DNA of 57,069 nucleotides from CAZYQW01 sp964649825 (GTDB taxonomy: Bacteria; Planctomycetota; B15-G4; JADJEK01), in contig CAZYQW010000065.1 of assembly GCA_964649825.1 (NCBI GenBank), positions 1 to 57,069 on the forward strand. The letters run 5' to 3'. Made by a program: the position numbers and the translations under genes. Below the pieces are notes generated by a model. It was not told where the DNA came from. It did no database searches and saw nothing but the letters and a program-made list of their open reading frames with translations. Position 1 is the first letter of the stretch, and every line of letters starts with the position of its first letter. Positions 18,448 through 26,385 of the stretch are shown in pieces.

Positions 18448-18966
18448 CTACTCGATCACGACGATGACGTCGTCGCCGCCCGCGGTCGTGGCCGACGGGG
18501 AAGTGTTTACCTGTCCGTTGGGACCGGCGCAGAGGATGAGCATCCGCTCGACCGAGCTGAAGTACCCGTTGACGTTCACGAGGTAGGCGTGGCCCCATGG
18601 GTCCGGGCCGACCGAGGCGAGGTAGGGGCCGCGCCAGTCCGATCCGGACATGTCGCCGCGCAACAGGAACTCATCGATGTGCTGCGAGGGGCCGGAGTCG
18701 AACACGTTGTTGGTGGGACGCACGCCGTCCGAGTACAGGAAGTGGTACGTGGTCGCGCCGCTGTGACCGGTCGGGAACGTGCGCGTGTGCAACGCGTACT
18801 GGCGGAGCGCGTCGGTGATGTGGCCGAGGTCGCGGTCGACGCGCCTCCACTGGTCATCGAGCTTGTAGATCGAGACGACGGGTACGACGACTCCGGCCAC
18901 GGCGATCACGATCGCCACCAGCACGAGCATCTCCACGAGGGTGAATCCGCGTAAGCGCGAGTGCAT
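18448..18966 (-). CDS. Type II secretion/type IV pilin-like pseudopilin
   Basis: 172 residues. It begins MHSRLRG then FTLVEMLVLVAIVIAVA, the prepilin cleavage and N-methylation site with Glu at +5 (E12), followed by the hydrophobic stalk helix. The C-terminal part (SDWRGPYLASVGPDPWGHAY) resembles the calcium-site region of GspG major pseudopilins. The start at 18966 has GGAGGTGG 2-3 nt upstream, and an ATG farther up is inside that site. No other type II secretion gene is nearby, so it is an isolated pseudopilin. Confidence 0.88.
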   Translation of the reverse strand: MHSRLRGFTLVEMLVLVAIVIAVAGVVVPVVSIYKLDDQWRRVDRDLGHITDALRQYALHTRTFPTGHSGATTYHFLYSDGVRPTNNVFDSGPSQHIDEFLLRGDMSGSDWRGPYLASVGPDPWGHAYLVNVNGYFSSVERMLILCAGPNGQVNTSPSATTAGGDDVIVVIE

Positions 18967-19036
18967 GACCACCTCCATGGAGTCTTTTCGCGTCGACTCG
19001 CGCGGGGACTTGAGGGAATTCGAGCGGCGCGGCCGA

Positions 19037-19780
19037 TCAACCGGATGGTGACGATCGCACCAGCTTCAGCTTGAAGCGCCCGTCGTAGCGGTCGGCGCAC
19101 TCGCCGCACGACGACGCCATGAGCAACGGCTTCTGCCGCGGGAACGCCGTGCCGCACGCCGGGCACACGTAGACGTAGCGGGGGGGCGCCGCGACGCGGT
19201 CGAGCGGATCGACGGTGAGCCTCGCGACCTCGACGTCGTCGTCGTCGAACCAGCGCTTCGCGGTGCGGTCCTGGCGCAGGAAGGGGTGGGGGAACGGGCG
19301 GAGACGACGGAACCAGACGGCATCTCCCGTTCCGGTCGCGAGCGGCGGAACGTACGCGCCGTCGTCTCGCGCCGCCGCGGCGACCGTACGCACGCGCGCG
19401 TCGTACGCGCTGCCGTGTCGAAGCGGCGACGAGAAGCCTCCGAACGATCGATCGATGTGGAGGAGCTCGTGGACGACGTCCTCGGCCTGCTCCTTCGGGT
19501 CGAGGAACAGGAACCGCGGCAGGACGAAGGAGAGGATGTACCGGATCTCGCGGCCCGCGACGTGGACAGACGGGAACTCCCACCGTCCATCGGCCGAGAT
19601 CCGCTCGCCGGTCTCCTTGAAGCGCGTGAAGTGGCACGCCGCGCGCTTGCCGACCATGCCGCGACGTCCACGCGTCGCGACGACGAGCAGAGCGTCGGCG
19701 TCGACGTAGTCACGAAACGGCGCCCGTTCTGCGAACGAGCGGACGGCGTCGTGCAAAAGGTCGGTGACGAGAGGGCGCAT
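19037..19780 (-). CDS. Putative zinc metallopeptidase with C-terminal zinc ribbon
   Basis: About 247 residues. HELLH at 104-108 (DVVHELLHIDRSF) is a short zinc-protease motif, and the C-terminal 50 residues carry CPAC and CGEC pairs typical of a zinc ribbon. There is no signal peptide, so it should be cytoplasmic. An ATG at 19795 is also in frame, but it lies inside a TACAAT element that looks like a -10 box, so the ATG at 19780 is preferred. It is divergent from the lipoprotein gene at 19845. The substrate is unknown. Confidence 0.7.
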   Translation of the reverse strand: MRPLVTDLLHDAVRSFAERAPFRDYVDADALLVVATRGRRGMVGKRAACHFTRFKETGERISADGRWEFPSVHVAGREIRYILSFVLPRFLFLDPKEQAEDVVHELLHIDRSFGGFSSPLRHGSAYDARVRTVAAAARDDGAYVPPLATGTGDAVWFRRLRPFPHPFLRQDRTAKRWFDDDDVEVARLTVDPLDRVAAPPRYVYVCPACGTAFPRQKPLLMASSCGECADRYDGRFKLKLVRSSPSG

Positions 19781-19793
19781 TCGATCCGTGGCC

Positions 19794-19799
19794 ATTGTA
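19794..19799 (-). promoter_or_regulatory. Candidate -10 element (TACAAT)
   Basis: TACAAT on the minus strand lies 13 nt before the ATG at 19780, which has no Shine-Dalgarno. This predicts a very short or absent 5' leader. Confidence 0.4.
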
Positions 19800-19844
19800 G
19801 TCTGCGCGCTTCGTGCGTAGTCGCATTTGGTTTCGGAGGTCGAC

Positions 19845-20957
19845 ATGACGATACGGTCGATTCGCGTCGCCGCGAGCGCGCTTCTGCTGCTGTCCGCGAG
19901 CGGCGGCTGCGTCACCGCGCCGGACGACTTCGACCTGTGGCCGATCTTCCGGAATCAACGCTCCGACGGCGGCGGAGAGGTGGCGGTCCTGTGGCCGCTC
20001 TCCAAGTTCGAGTGGAGCGGCGACGGCATGAGCGAGAGCGAGTGGGTCTTTCCGTTCTACGCGCACTGGTCGAACGGCGACGAGGATGGCGTCACGCTCG
20101 TCCCGATGGTGCCGCCGCTCTACACCCACCAAGAGCGCGTCGACTACGAGTCGACGAGCCTGTTCCCCCTGTTCAGCAACGTGCGCACCGGAGCGCGCAT
20201 CGACCGGTCCGCCCTCGTCCTGCTCGGCGAATGGTCGAGGTACGACGGCGAGGAGGGTCTCGTGCGACTGAACGTCTTCCCGCTCTTCCAGTGGGAAGAG
20301 CGGGGGGCTGGCGAACGGCTGAGCCTGATCCGCGGCCTCGAGATCTCGCCGACCGGGCCGCTCTTCTCGCTCCTCGACATCGATCGGACCGGGCTCTCGA
20401 TCCGGCCGGAGTCGGACGAGCCCAGCCTCGCGGTCGACTTCGCGTCGGTCTTCGGGCGCATCGTCAACCTGTTCCATTGGGACGACGTCGGTTCGCACGA
20501 CGATCTCCGCTTCCTCACGCTCTTCGCGAACGAGGACTGGTCGTTGTTCCAACGGCGCGCCGCGCACGAAGGCGCTCCCGGCGACGATCAGGAGAAGACG
20601 ATCCTCTTTCCGTTCTACTGGAACGTCCGGCACGCGGAGGACTCGCGCACGCGCATGCTCTGGCCGTTCTACGGCAGCACGACGCGCGGTGCCGCGACGA
20701 TCGCGCGCTACTTCGTGTTCCCGCTCCTCTGGTGGGAGGACGACCCCGAACGCCAGCGCTCCTCGTTCCACTTCCTCTGGCCGTTGATCGGAACGAAGGA
20801 AGAGGAGGGACAGTCGGCGTTCTGGTTCCGGCCCCTCTTCTCGTACGAAGGCTCGGAGAACGGCTACGAGTGGTCGGCGCTCCTTTCGTTCTTCGGCTGG
20901 GGGCGCGACGGCGATCGATCGATGCTGCGGCTGTTCTGGATCCCGTGGGAGCTGTAG
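19845..20957 (+). CDS. Lipoprotein with repeated WPxF/FPLF motifs
   Basis: 370 residues. A signal peptide with lipobox (LLSASGGC) predicts lipidation. The body repeats short aromatic strands: LWPIF, LWPLS, VFPFYAHW, LFPLF, VFPLFQWEE, LFPFYWN, LWPFYG, VFPLLWWEDD, LWPLIG and FRPLFSYEG. The spacing suggests a repeated beta-strand fold, perhaps a beta-barrel or propeller at the outer membrane. I do not know a function. GGAGG 6 nt upstream sets the ATG at 19845. The next gene begins 47 nt later. Confidence 0.85.
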   Translation: MTIRSIRVAASALLLLSASGGCVTAPDDFDLWPIFRNQRSDGGGEVAVLWPLSKFEWSGDGMSESEWVFPFYAHWSNGDEDGVTLVPMVPPLYTHQERVDYESTSLFPLFSNVRTGARIDRSALVLLGEWSRYDGEEGLVRLNVFPLFQWEERGAGERLSLIRGLEISPTGPLFSLLDIDRTGLSIRPESDEPSLAVDFASVFGRIVNLFHWDDVGSHDDLRFLTLFANEDWSLFQRRAAHEGAPGDDQEKTILFPFYWNVRHAEDSRTRMLWPFYGSTTRGAATIARYFVFPLLWWEDDPERQRSSFHFLWPLIGTKEEEGQSAFWFRPLFSYEGSENGYEWSALLSFFGWGRDGDRSMLRLFWIPWEL

Positions 20958-21004
20958 GAGTCGTAGGATCATCGTTCCGTCGCACGAACCCACGGGAGCG
21001 AACG

Positions 21005-22114
21005 ATGCCGACCCCTCTGACCCGACGCCACTTCCTGGAGAGAGTCGCCGCCGCGTCGGCCGTGGCCGCCGCACCGGTCGCGGCGCGCGCCGCCGCGGTG
21101 AACGTGTCGCGAGGAGGTCCGCGCCCGGTCGTGATCGCGAGCGCGAACGGTTGGCATCCGCCGGCCGATCGCGGCGGCGGAACGGAACGTGGCTCCGCCG
21201 TCGAGACGACGCTCCGGCTGCTCCGCGACCCGGACATCCAGAGGAAGCGGTTCGGCCTGCTCGAGGCGGTGGTGGCCGGCGTGGCCGAGGTCGAGAACGA
21301 CCCGACCGATCACAGCGTGGGGCTCGGCGGCCTCCCCAACGAGGAGGGCGTGGTCCAGCTCGACGCGTCGGTGATGTTCGGGCCGACGCACCAATCGGGG
21401 GCGGTCGCGGCGATCGAGAACATCCAGAACCCGGCCCGCGTCGCGATGTACGTGCTCCGCTACACCGACCACTCCATGATCGTCGGCGAGGGCGCGTACC
21501 GGTTCGCGCGGGCGTTCGGCATCGAGCACGCGGAGCTGTTGACCGAGGAAGCGCGGAAGATCTGGCTCTACTGGCGGCAGAGCCACAGCGATCGCGACGA
21601 CTGGCTCACGCCGCCGGACGAGGACGTCGGCGCGGCGGTCCTCTCGGAGTTCACGCACGGCACCATCCACCTGTCGGCGGTCGACGAGAACGGCGACCTC
21701 GCCGCGGTGACGACGACGAGCGGCCTGTCGTACAAGATCCCCGGACGGATCGGCGACTCGCCGATCGTCGGCGCGGGGATGTACTGCGACAACGAGGTCG
21801 GCTCGGCCGGGGCGACCGGGCGCGGCGAGGAGGCGATCGTCAACTGCGGCGCGTTCTCCGTCGTGTCGGCGATGGCCGCGGGCCGCGAGCCGATCGACGC
21901 GTGTCTCGACGTACTGAAGCGCGTGGCCCACAACGGGAGGAAGCGCGGGCTCGTCAAGGACGGCAAGCCGACGTTCGACCTGAAGTTCTACGCCGTGCGC
22001 AAGGACGGCACCTACGGATCGGCCGCCATGTTCGCGGGGGGGAAGTACGCGGTGATCGATGGCGCTTCGCCGAGTGGTCGTCACGAAGCGTGCGGCTGGC
22101 TCTACGACCGGTGA
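21005..22114 (+). CDS. N4-(beta-N-acetylglucosaminyl)-L-asparaginase (Ntn hydrolase), Tat-exported
   Basis: 369 residues. The enzyme cleaves the N-glycosidic link of asparagine-linked sugars and self-processes at the threonine of HGT (T220 in HGTIHLSAVD), which becomes the nucleophile. The family order is clear: VGLGGLPNEEG, DASVMFG, then after T220 the SGLSYKIPGRIGDSPI and GRGEEAI segments. The N-terminus TRRHFLERVAAASAVAAAP is a Tat signal, so it acts outside the cytoplasm. GGGAG precedes the ATG. The downstream gene follows after 40 nt. Confidence 0.93.
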   Translation: MPTPLTRRHFLERVAAASAVAAAPVAARAAAVNVSRGGPRPVVIASANGWHPPADRGGGTERGSAVETTLRLLRDPDIQRKRFGLLEAVVAGVAEVENDPTDHSVGLGGLPNEEGVVQLDASVMFGPTHQSGAVAAIENIQNPARVAMYVLRYTDHSMIVGEGAYRFARAFGIEHAELLTEEARKIWLYWRQSHSDRDDWLTPPDEDVGAAVLSEFTHGTIHLSAVDENGDLAAVTTTSGLSYKIPGRIGDSPIVGAGMYCDNEVGSAGATGRGEEAIVNCGAFSVVSAMAAGREPIDACLDVLKRVAHNGRKRGLVKDGKPTFDLKFYAVRKDGTYGSAAMFAGGKYAVIDGASPSGRHEACGWLYDR

Positions 22115-22143
22115 GCTCGTCGTCCGGCACCGGCGGCCCGCGC

Positions 22144-22150
22144 GAGGTGG
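22144..22150 (+). promoter_or_regulatory. Ribosome binding site deciding a TTG start
   Basis: GAGGTGG lies 4 nt before TTG at 22155. No better-placed ATG follows, so TTG is the likely start of the next gene. Confidence 0.55.
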
Positions 22151-22154
22151 ACGG

Positions 22155-23318
22155 TTGAAACACCTCGTGGTGGCAACGAGAACAGCGGCGCTCGAGCGGC
22201 TCCGGCCCTACGTCGAACGGCGCGTGCTCCCGGCGCTCGGCTTCGCGGGGGCTCCGTTCGATCTCGACGTCGCGCCCGAGGGGACGCGCTCGATCGTCCT
22301 GTTCCTCACGGTCGGCGGCGAGAGGTTCGTCGTTCGCGGCGATCGCGACTTCGTCCAGGCGACGCGGACCGTGTTCGCCATGCGCCACCTGATCCGCCGC
22401 GGCGCGCCGATCCCGAGGCTCCTCGTCGCGGACCTCTCGCCCGTCACGCGAGTCCGCTACGGCGCCACGATCTCGGTCGAGGAGATGGTGCCGGGTCGAT
22501 CGCTCGACGAGGTCGAGGTCGACGAGAGCATGATCCGGCCCGCAGCCACGGCGCTCGCGCGTCTGCACGCGATCACGCGATCGCGATGGGGGGCGATGCT
22601 GCCGGGCGTCGGCCGGAAAGGCGGCTACTTCCGTGCGCTGACGTCGCGTGTCGAGCGGCGCCTGGACGACCTCGCCGCGAACGTGCCCGATCTGCGCCCG
22701 CTGACCGGCGCGGACGTGCGGAGCTGGTTCCGGGGCTTCGAGGGCGACGTCGAGCCGAAGGACGTCTACAGCGCGTGCCACTTGCGCGTGAGCAACACGA
22801 ACCTGCTCGTCACGGACGCGGGCGATGCTCGGCTGATCGACGTCGCGACCGCGCGATACGGTCATCCGGGCATCGACGTCGAGCGCGCGTTGCAGCGGTG
22901 GTGCCGGCGCCGAAAGCGGCTCGAGGCTGCGTTCCTGGACGAATACTTCCGCGCCTCCGCCCGCCTGACGCGATCGGAGTGGGAGCGGGTGCGACCGTAC
23001 TTCGGAGCGTCGTTCCACGTGACGCAGGTCTACCGAGCCGCGAAGGAGATCCGGCAGTTCACCGGCGACGGTCGCTGGCAGAAGATCGGCGGCCGGCGGC
23101 GGACGGTGCGCCGCAACGTCGAGCGGATGTTCGACGTCATCGCCGGCCACGTTGGTCCGGCCGGCCGGGGCGGATTCGATGAGGCCCGCGAGGCGTCGCT
23201 CCGCGGGCTGACGGCGTGGGAAGAGACGCTCCCCACCCCGCCGCCGTCCTCCGCGGCGCCCCCGCCGCCCCCCGCGGCTCCGCCGCCGTCCTCCGCGGAA
23301 CCGCCGCCGTCCATCTGA
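22155..23318 (+). CDS. Aminoglycoside-phosphotransferase/choline-kinase-like protein with altered catalytic loop
   Basis: 387 residues from a TTG start. The layout resembles APH-type kinases: an N-lobe with VEEMVPGRSL, then ARLHAI, then a catalytic-loop region near residue 210 reading CHLRVSNTNLL, then LIDVATARYGHPGIDVE with a metal-binding type aspartate. In the family the loop is HxDxxxxN; here the Asp position is Arg, so it may not transfer phosphate. The C-terminal 30 residues are a proline/alanine/serine tail. It could act on a lipid or sugar, or be a pseudokinase. Confidence 0.7.
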   Translation: MKHLVVATRTAALERLRPYVERRVLPALGFAGAPFDLDVAPEGTRSIVLFLTVGGERFVVRGDRDFVQATRTVFAMRHLIRRGAPIPRLLVADLSPVTRVRYGATISVEEMVPGRSLDEVEVDESMIRPAATALARLHAITRSRWGAMLPGVGRKGGYFRALTSRVERRLDDLAANVPDLRPLTGADVRSWFRGFEGDVEPKDVYSACHLRVSNTNLLVTDAGDARLIDVATARYGHPGIDVERALQRWCRRRKRLEAAFLDEYFRASARLTRSEWERVRPYFGASFHVTQVYRAAKEIRQFTGDGRWQKIGGRRRTVRRNVERMFDVIAGHVGPAGRGGFDEAREASLRGLTAWEETLPTPPPSSAAPPPPPAAPPPSSAEPPPSI

Positions 23319-23319
23319 T

Positions 23320-23382
23320 CCGACGCGCCGCGTCGAGACGCGGCCGTGCCCGCCGCATCGACGGAGCGCGGCGGCGCGTCGG
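23320..23382. terminator. Candidate bidirectional terminator between convergent genes
   Basis: A perfect 12-bp inverted repeat, CCGACGCGCCGC (23320-23331) and GCGGCGCGTCGG (23371-23382), fills the gap between two convergent stops. Inside it GTCGA/TCGAC can pair further (23332-23336 with 23358-23362). There is no T-run. Confidence 0.45.
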
Positions 23383-23392
23383 TCCAGCCGCG

Positions 23393-26383
23393 TCAGTCGA
23401 GCGTGGAGACGGACTCCTTCGTCGCGGCAGTCGTCTCGATCGCGCGGCCCGCGGCGGCGGCGAGCGCCACGGCCTTCCGGCGGGCCTCCTCGAACCGTTC
23501 CTCGCGCTCGACGAGGACCGCTCGCGCTTGGGCGGCGCTCGCGGCGGCGTCGCTGGCCGCCGCATCGAGTGCGTTCTGGTGCTCCTCGGCCGCCGCGCGC
23601 GAAGCGACGAGGCGCGCGCGGGCCGACGTGTGATCCTCGTCCGCGACGAGGTCGCGGAGCCGCCGCGCCTCGTCGAGGCGAGCCCGTGCCGCCGCGGTCG
23701 CTTCCGCGGCGGCGGCGAGCTCCGCGCGCGCGGCGTCGACGTCGGCGGCGAGGACGGCGATCACGTCCCCGGTCATGCGGACCGCGTCGCGAAGCGCGTG
23801 GTTGTCGGGCTCCGCGTTCGCCCGCCGCTCGATCCCGGCGAGGGTTCGTCGCGTCCGTGCGAGCGTGGCCTCGCGCTCGTCGAGCTCGGTCCGCACGCCG
23901 CTCTCCTTCGCCTCCTCGGCGGAGAGGCCCGCCCGGCGCGTGTCGATCCCGAGGTCCGCCGCCGCGAGGCGTTCGGGACGGCTCGCGGTCGCGGCGTCGA
24001 TCTCCGCGATCCTCGCGTCGAGGTCGGCCACGCCGGCGGCTGCGGCGCCGGCGCCGGAGTGACGGGCGGCGAGCACCGCCTCGAGCGCGGCGACGTCGCG
24101 TCGCGCCGCGTGCCGCTCGACGTTGATCCGCTCCGCCTCCCAGCGGGCGAGGTCGGCCGCCGCGGCCGCGAGCTGGCGCCCCAGCTTCTCCCGCTCGCGC
24201 TCCAGGCGAGCGCGCTCGCCGGCGGAACGAGCGACGATCGCCCGCGCCGTGCTCGCTTCGGCCCACTCTCGAGCCAGATCGAGCGTGATGGCCTCGAGCT
24301 CGTGCTCCAACGCGACGATCTCCGCGGCTGCGGCGTCGCGGTCGAGCCCGGCGCGTTCGGCTCGGTGCACGGCTTCCTCGGCCTCGTGCTCGACGCGCGC
24401 GACGTCGGCGTCGGCCCCGACGAGCGCCGCGTGGGCGCGCTCCTGTTCGCGGACGCGCTCCGCGAGCGCGAGGCGCGCGGCGTCGATCGCTGCTTCGGCG
24501 GCGCCGACCGCGACCTCGGTGCTCTCCAGCACGGCGAGCAGCGTCGGCTGCTCGGGGTCGGCCTCGAGTTCCGCGCGCAGGGAGAGCGCGATCTTCGCCA
24601 GTTCGTCCGACACGTGACGGCGCTTCACGACGTCGCGCAGCGCCCGCTCGCGCGACCGTCCGACCTCTTCGCGCGAAGCTCGCGCCTCTGCGCGCGCGGC
24701 GCGGGCGCGCGCGAGATCCTGCTCGGCCGCGATGCGGTCCGCGTCGGCACGACGCGACTCGTCGTCCGCGCGCGTCTGCGTCTCCCGCTGCTCCGCGATG
24801 CGGTCGGAGCGTTCGCGGACGACGCCCTCGAGCGTCGCGCGCCGTCCCTCGGCGAGGGCGAGTTTCGCCTCGATCGGCGCGAGCTTCGCGCGCAACGCGT
24901 CCTGGAGCTCGGCGGCCCGCCGCGCGCGCGGGAGGATTTCGGCGTGCCGGTCCGTCGCCTCGACGATCCGCGCCGCGAGCGATGGCGGGTTCGCGTCGAG
25001 CCGCGCCACGACCGATCCGCTGATCGCGTCGACGACCGCGACGTCGCCCGACCAATCGCCGGCGACGATGCGTGCGCCGCCCGCCGTGAACGCGACCGCG
25101 CCGACCTCGTCGGAGAACGTCTCGAACGCCCCGAGCTTGTTCGCCGCCGCGTCCCAGATCGCGACGCGGTGGTCGCGTCCGCCGGTCGCGAACCGGCCGT
25201 CCGGAGCGAAGTCGACGGCGAGCGTCCCTCCCTCGTGCGCCTTCAGGCTCTTCTGCTGCTTCCCCTCGTTCATCTCCCACACGCGCACGGTCCCGTCCGC
25301 GCCGGCCGACGCGAGCACGTTCGAGTCCGCGCGCCAGGCCACCGCGAACACGGCGCCGTCGTGTCCGTCGAGCGCGTGGAAGAGTCGCCCCGATCGCGCC
25401 TCCCAGATGCACAGGCCGCCGCTGCGGTCGCCGGTGGCGAGCAGCACGCCGTCGTCGCTGTACGCGATCGCGGTGACCCAGTCCGCGTGCCGCTCGAGCA
25501 CGTGCCGGCGCTCGCCGGACGCCGCCGAGACGATGACGACCTTGCGGTCGGGGCCGCCCCACGCGAGCTCGGCCCGGTCGTTGCGAAGGTCGGCGGCGAG
25601 CACCGCGTCGAACGAGTCGCCAAGCGTCGCGACGCGGTCGCCGGTGACGACGTCGAACACGGCGACTCGTCCGGAGCGGCCCGCTTCGCCGCCGCCGATC
25701 ACGAGCAACGCGCCGTCCCGCGAGAAGCGGATCGACTCCGGCGTACCCTCGGGGAACGGCAGCACGCCGAGCAGCTCGAACGTCTCGGCGTGGTAGAGCA
25801 GCACCTGGCGCGATCCGCGCATCGCGACCAGCGGCGCGTGGCGGCTCGCCGCGATCGAGGTCTGCGCCGGGGCGCGCTCGGCGACGACGACGGGCTCGAG
25901 CGACAGCCGCTCCGGCATCGGCGGCGGCCCGGCCGGCGCGCCGCCGCCGGTCGCTCCGTGCATCGGGAGGACGGGCACGATTCCGGTGGCCTTCACGGCC
26001 TGACGCCGGCCGCCCTCTTTCTCCACGAGCCCGTCGGCGATCCAGCGCCGAATCACCTCGATCTCGGGATCCGGCAGGCGTTCGCCGCCGGGCGGCATGT
26101 TCGGCTCCAGCTCGTGCGTGACCGCGCCGAACAGGCGGCTCGAATCGGGGTCGCCGGCGACCAACACCTCGCCGCTGCTGCTTCCCTTCATCGCGGCGTC
26201 GTAGCCGCTCAGGTCGAGGCCGCCGCGCGCGCGGTCGGCGTCGTGGCACTTCAGGCACGAGCTCCGCAAGATCGGGAGCACGTGCTCCTCGTACGTGACG
26301 GTCTCGTCGGCTCGCGTCGGGCCGGCCGAGAGAAGGACGAGTCCAAGGGCGAAGGAGGGGAAGGCGAAGGAGGGGAGGTTCAT
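23393..26383 (-). CDS. Planctomycete heme-c protein with WD40 repeats and a long coiled coil
   Basis: 996 residues. A signal peptide (1-25) is followed by a planctomycete-type cytochrome c domain with CLKCH at 43-47 and the closing PNMPPGGERLPDPE. A WD40 beta-propeller follows (about 150-460; strands such as GGLCIWEA, GTVRVWEM, HRVAIWDA). From about 470 to 990 there is an uninterrupted Ala/Glu/Arg-rich coiled coil. It should be periplasmic and heme-bearing. It is the last gene of the DUF1501 operon and starts 2 nt after the DUF1553 stop. The long coiled coil is not part of the usual family layout. Confidence 0.9.
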   Translation of the reverse strand: MNLPSFAFPSFALGLVLLSAGPTRADETVTYEEHVLPILRSSCLKCHDADRARGGLDLSGYDAAMKGSSSGEVLVAGDPDSSRLFGAVTHELEPNMPPGGERLPDPEIEVIRRWIADGLVEKEGGRRQAVKATGIVPVLPMHGATGGGAPAGPPPMPERLSLEPVVVAERAPAQTSIAASRHAPLVAMRGSRQVLLYHAETFELLGVLPFPEGTPESIRFSRDGALLVIGGGEAGRSGRVAVFDVVTGDRVATLGDSFDAVLAADLRNDRAELAWGGPDRKVVIVSAASGERRHVLERHADWVTAIAYSDDGVLLATGDRSGGLCIWEARSGRLFHALDGHDGAVFAVAWRADSNVLASAGADGTVRVWEMNEGKQQKSLKAHEGGTLAVDFAPDGRFATGGRDHRVAIWDAAANKLGAFETFSDEVGAVAFTAGGARIVAGDWSGDVAVVDAISGSVVARLDANPPSLAARIVEATDRHAEILPRARRAAELQDALRAKLAPIEAKLALAEGRRATLEGVVRERSDRIAEQRETQTRADDESRRADADRIAAEQDLARARAARAEARASREEVGRSRERALRDVVKRRHVSDELAKIALSLRAELEADPEQPTLLAVLESTEVAVGAAEAAIDAARLALAERVREQERAHAALVGADADVARVEHEAEEAVHRAERAGLDRDAAAAEIVALEHELEAITLDLAREWAEASTARAIVARSAGERARLEREREKLGRQLAAAAADLARWEAERINVERHAARRDVAALEAVLAARHSGAGAAAAGVADLDARIAEIDAATASRPERLAAADLGIDTRRAGLSAEEAKESGVRTELDEREATLARTRRTLAGIERRANAEPDNHALRDAVRMTGDVIAVLAADVDAARAELAAAAEATAAARARLDEARRLRDLVADEDHTSARARLVASRAAAEEHQNALDAAASDAAASAAQARAVLVEREERFEEARRKAVALAAAAGRAIETTAATKESVSTLD

Positions 26384-26385
26384 GA

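Noticed and set aside
19286..22114. Single plus-strand frame of 942 codons joining the metallopeptidase antisense, the WPxF lipoprotein region and the glycosylasparaginase
   Set aside because: Only the part from 21005 is coding-like; it starts with a proper Tat signal and a ribosome site. The upstream part is out of frame with the clear lipoprotein gene.
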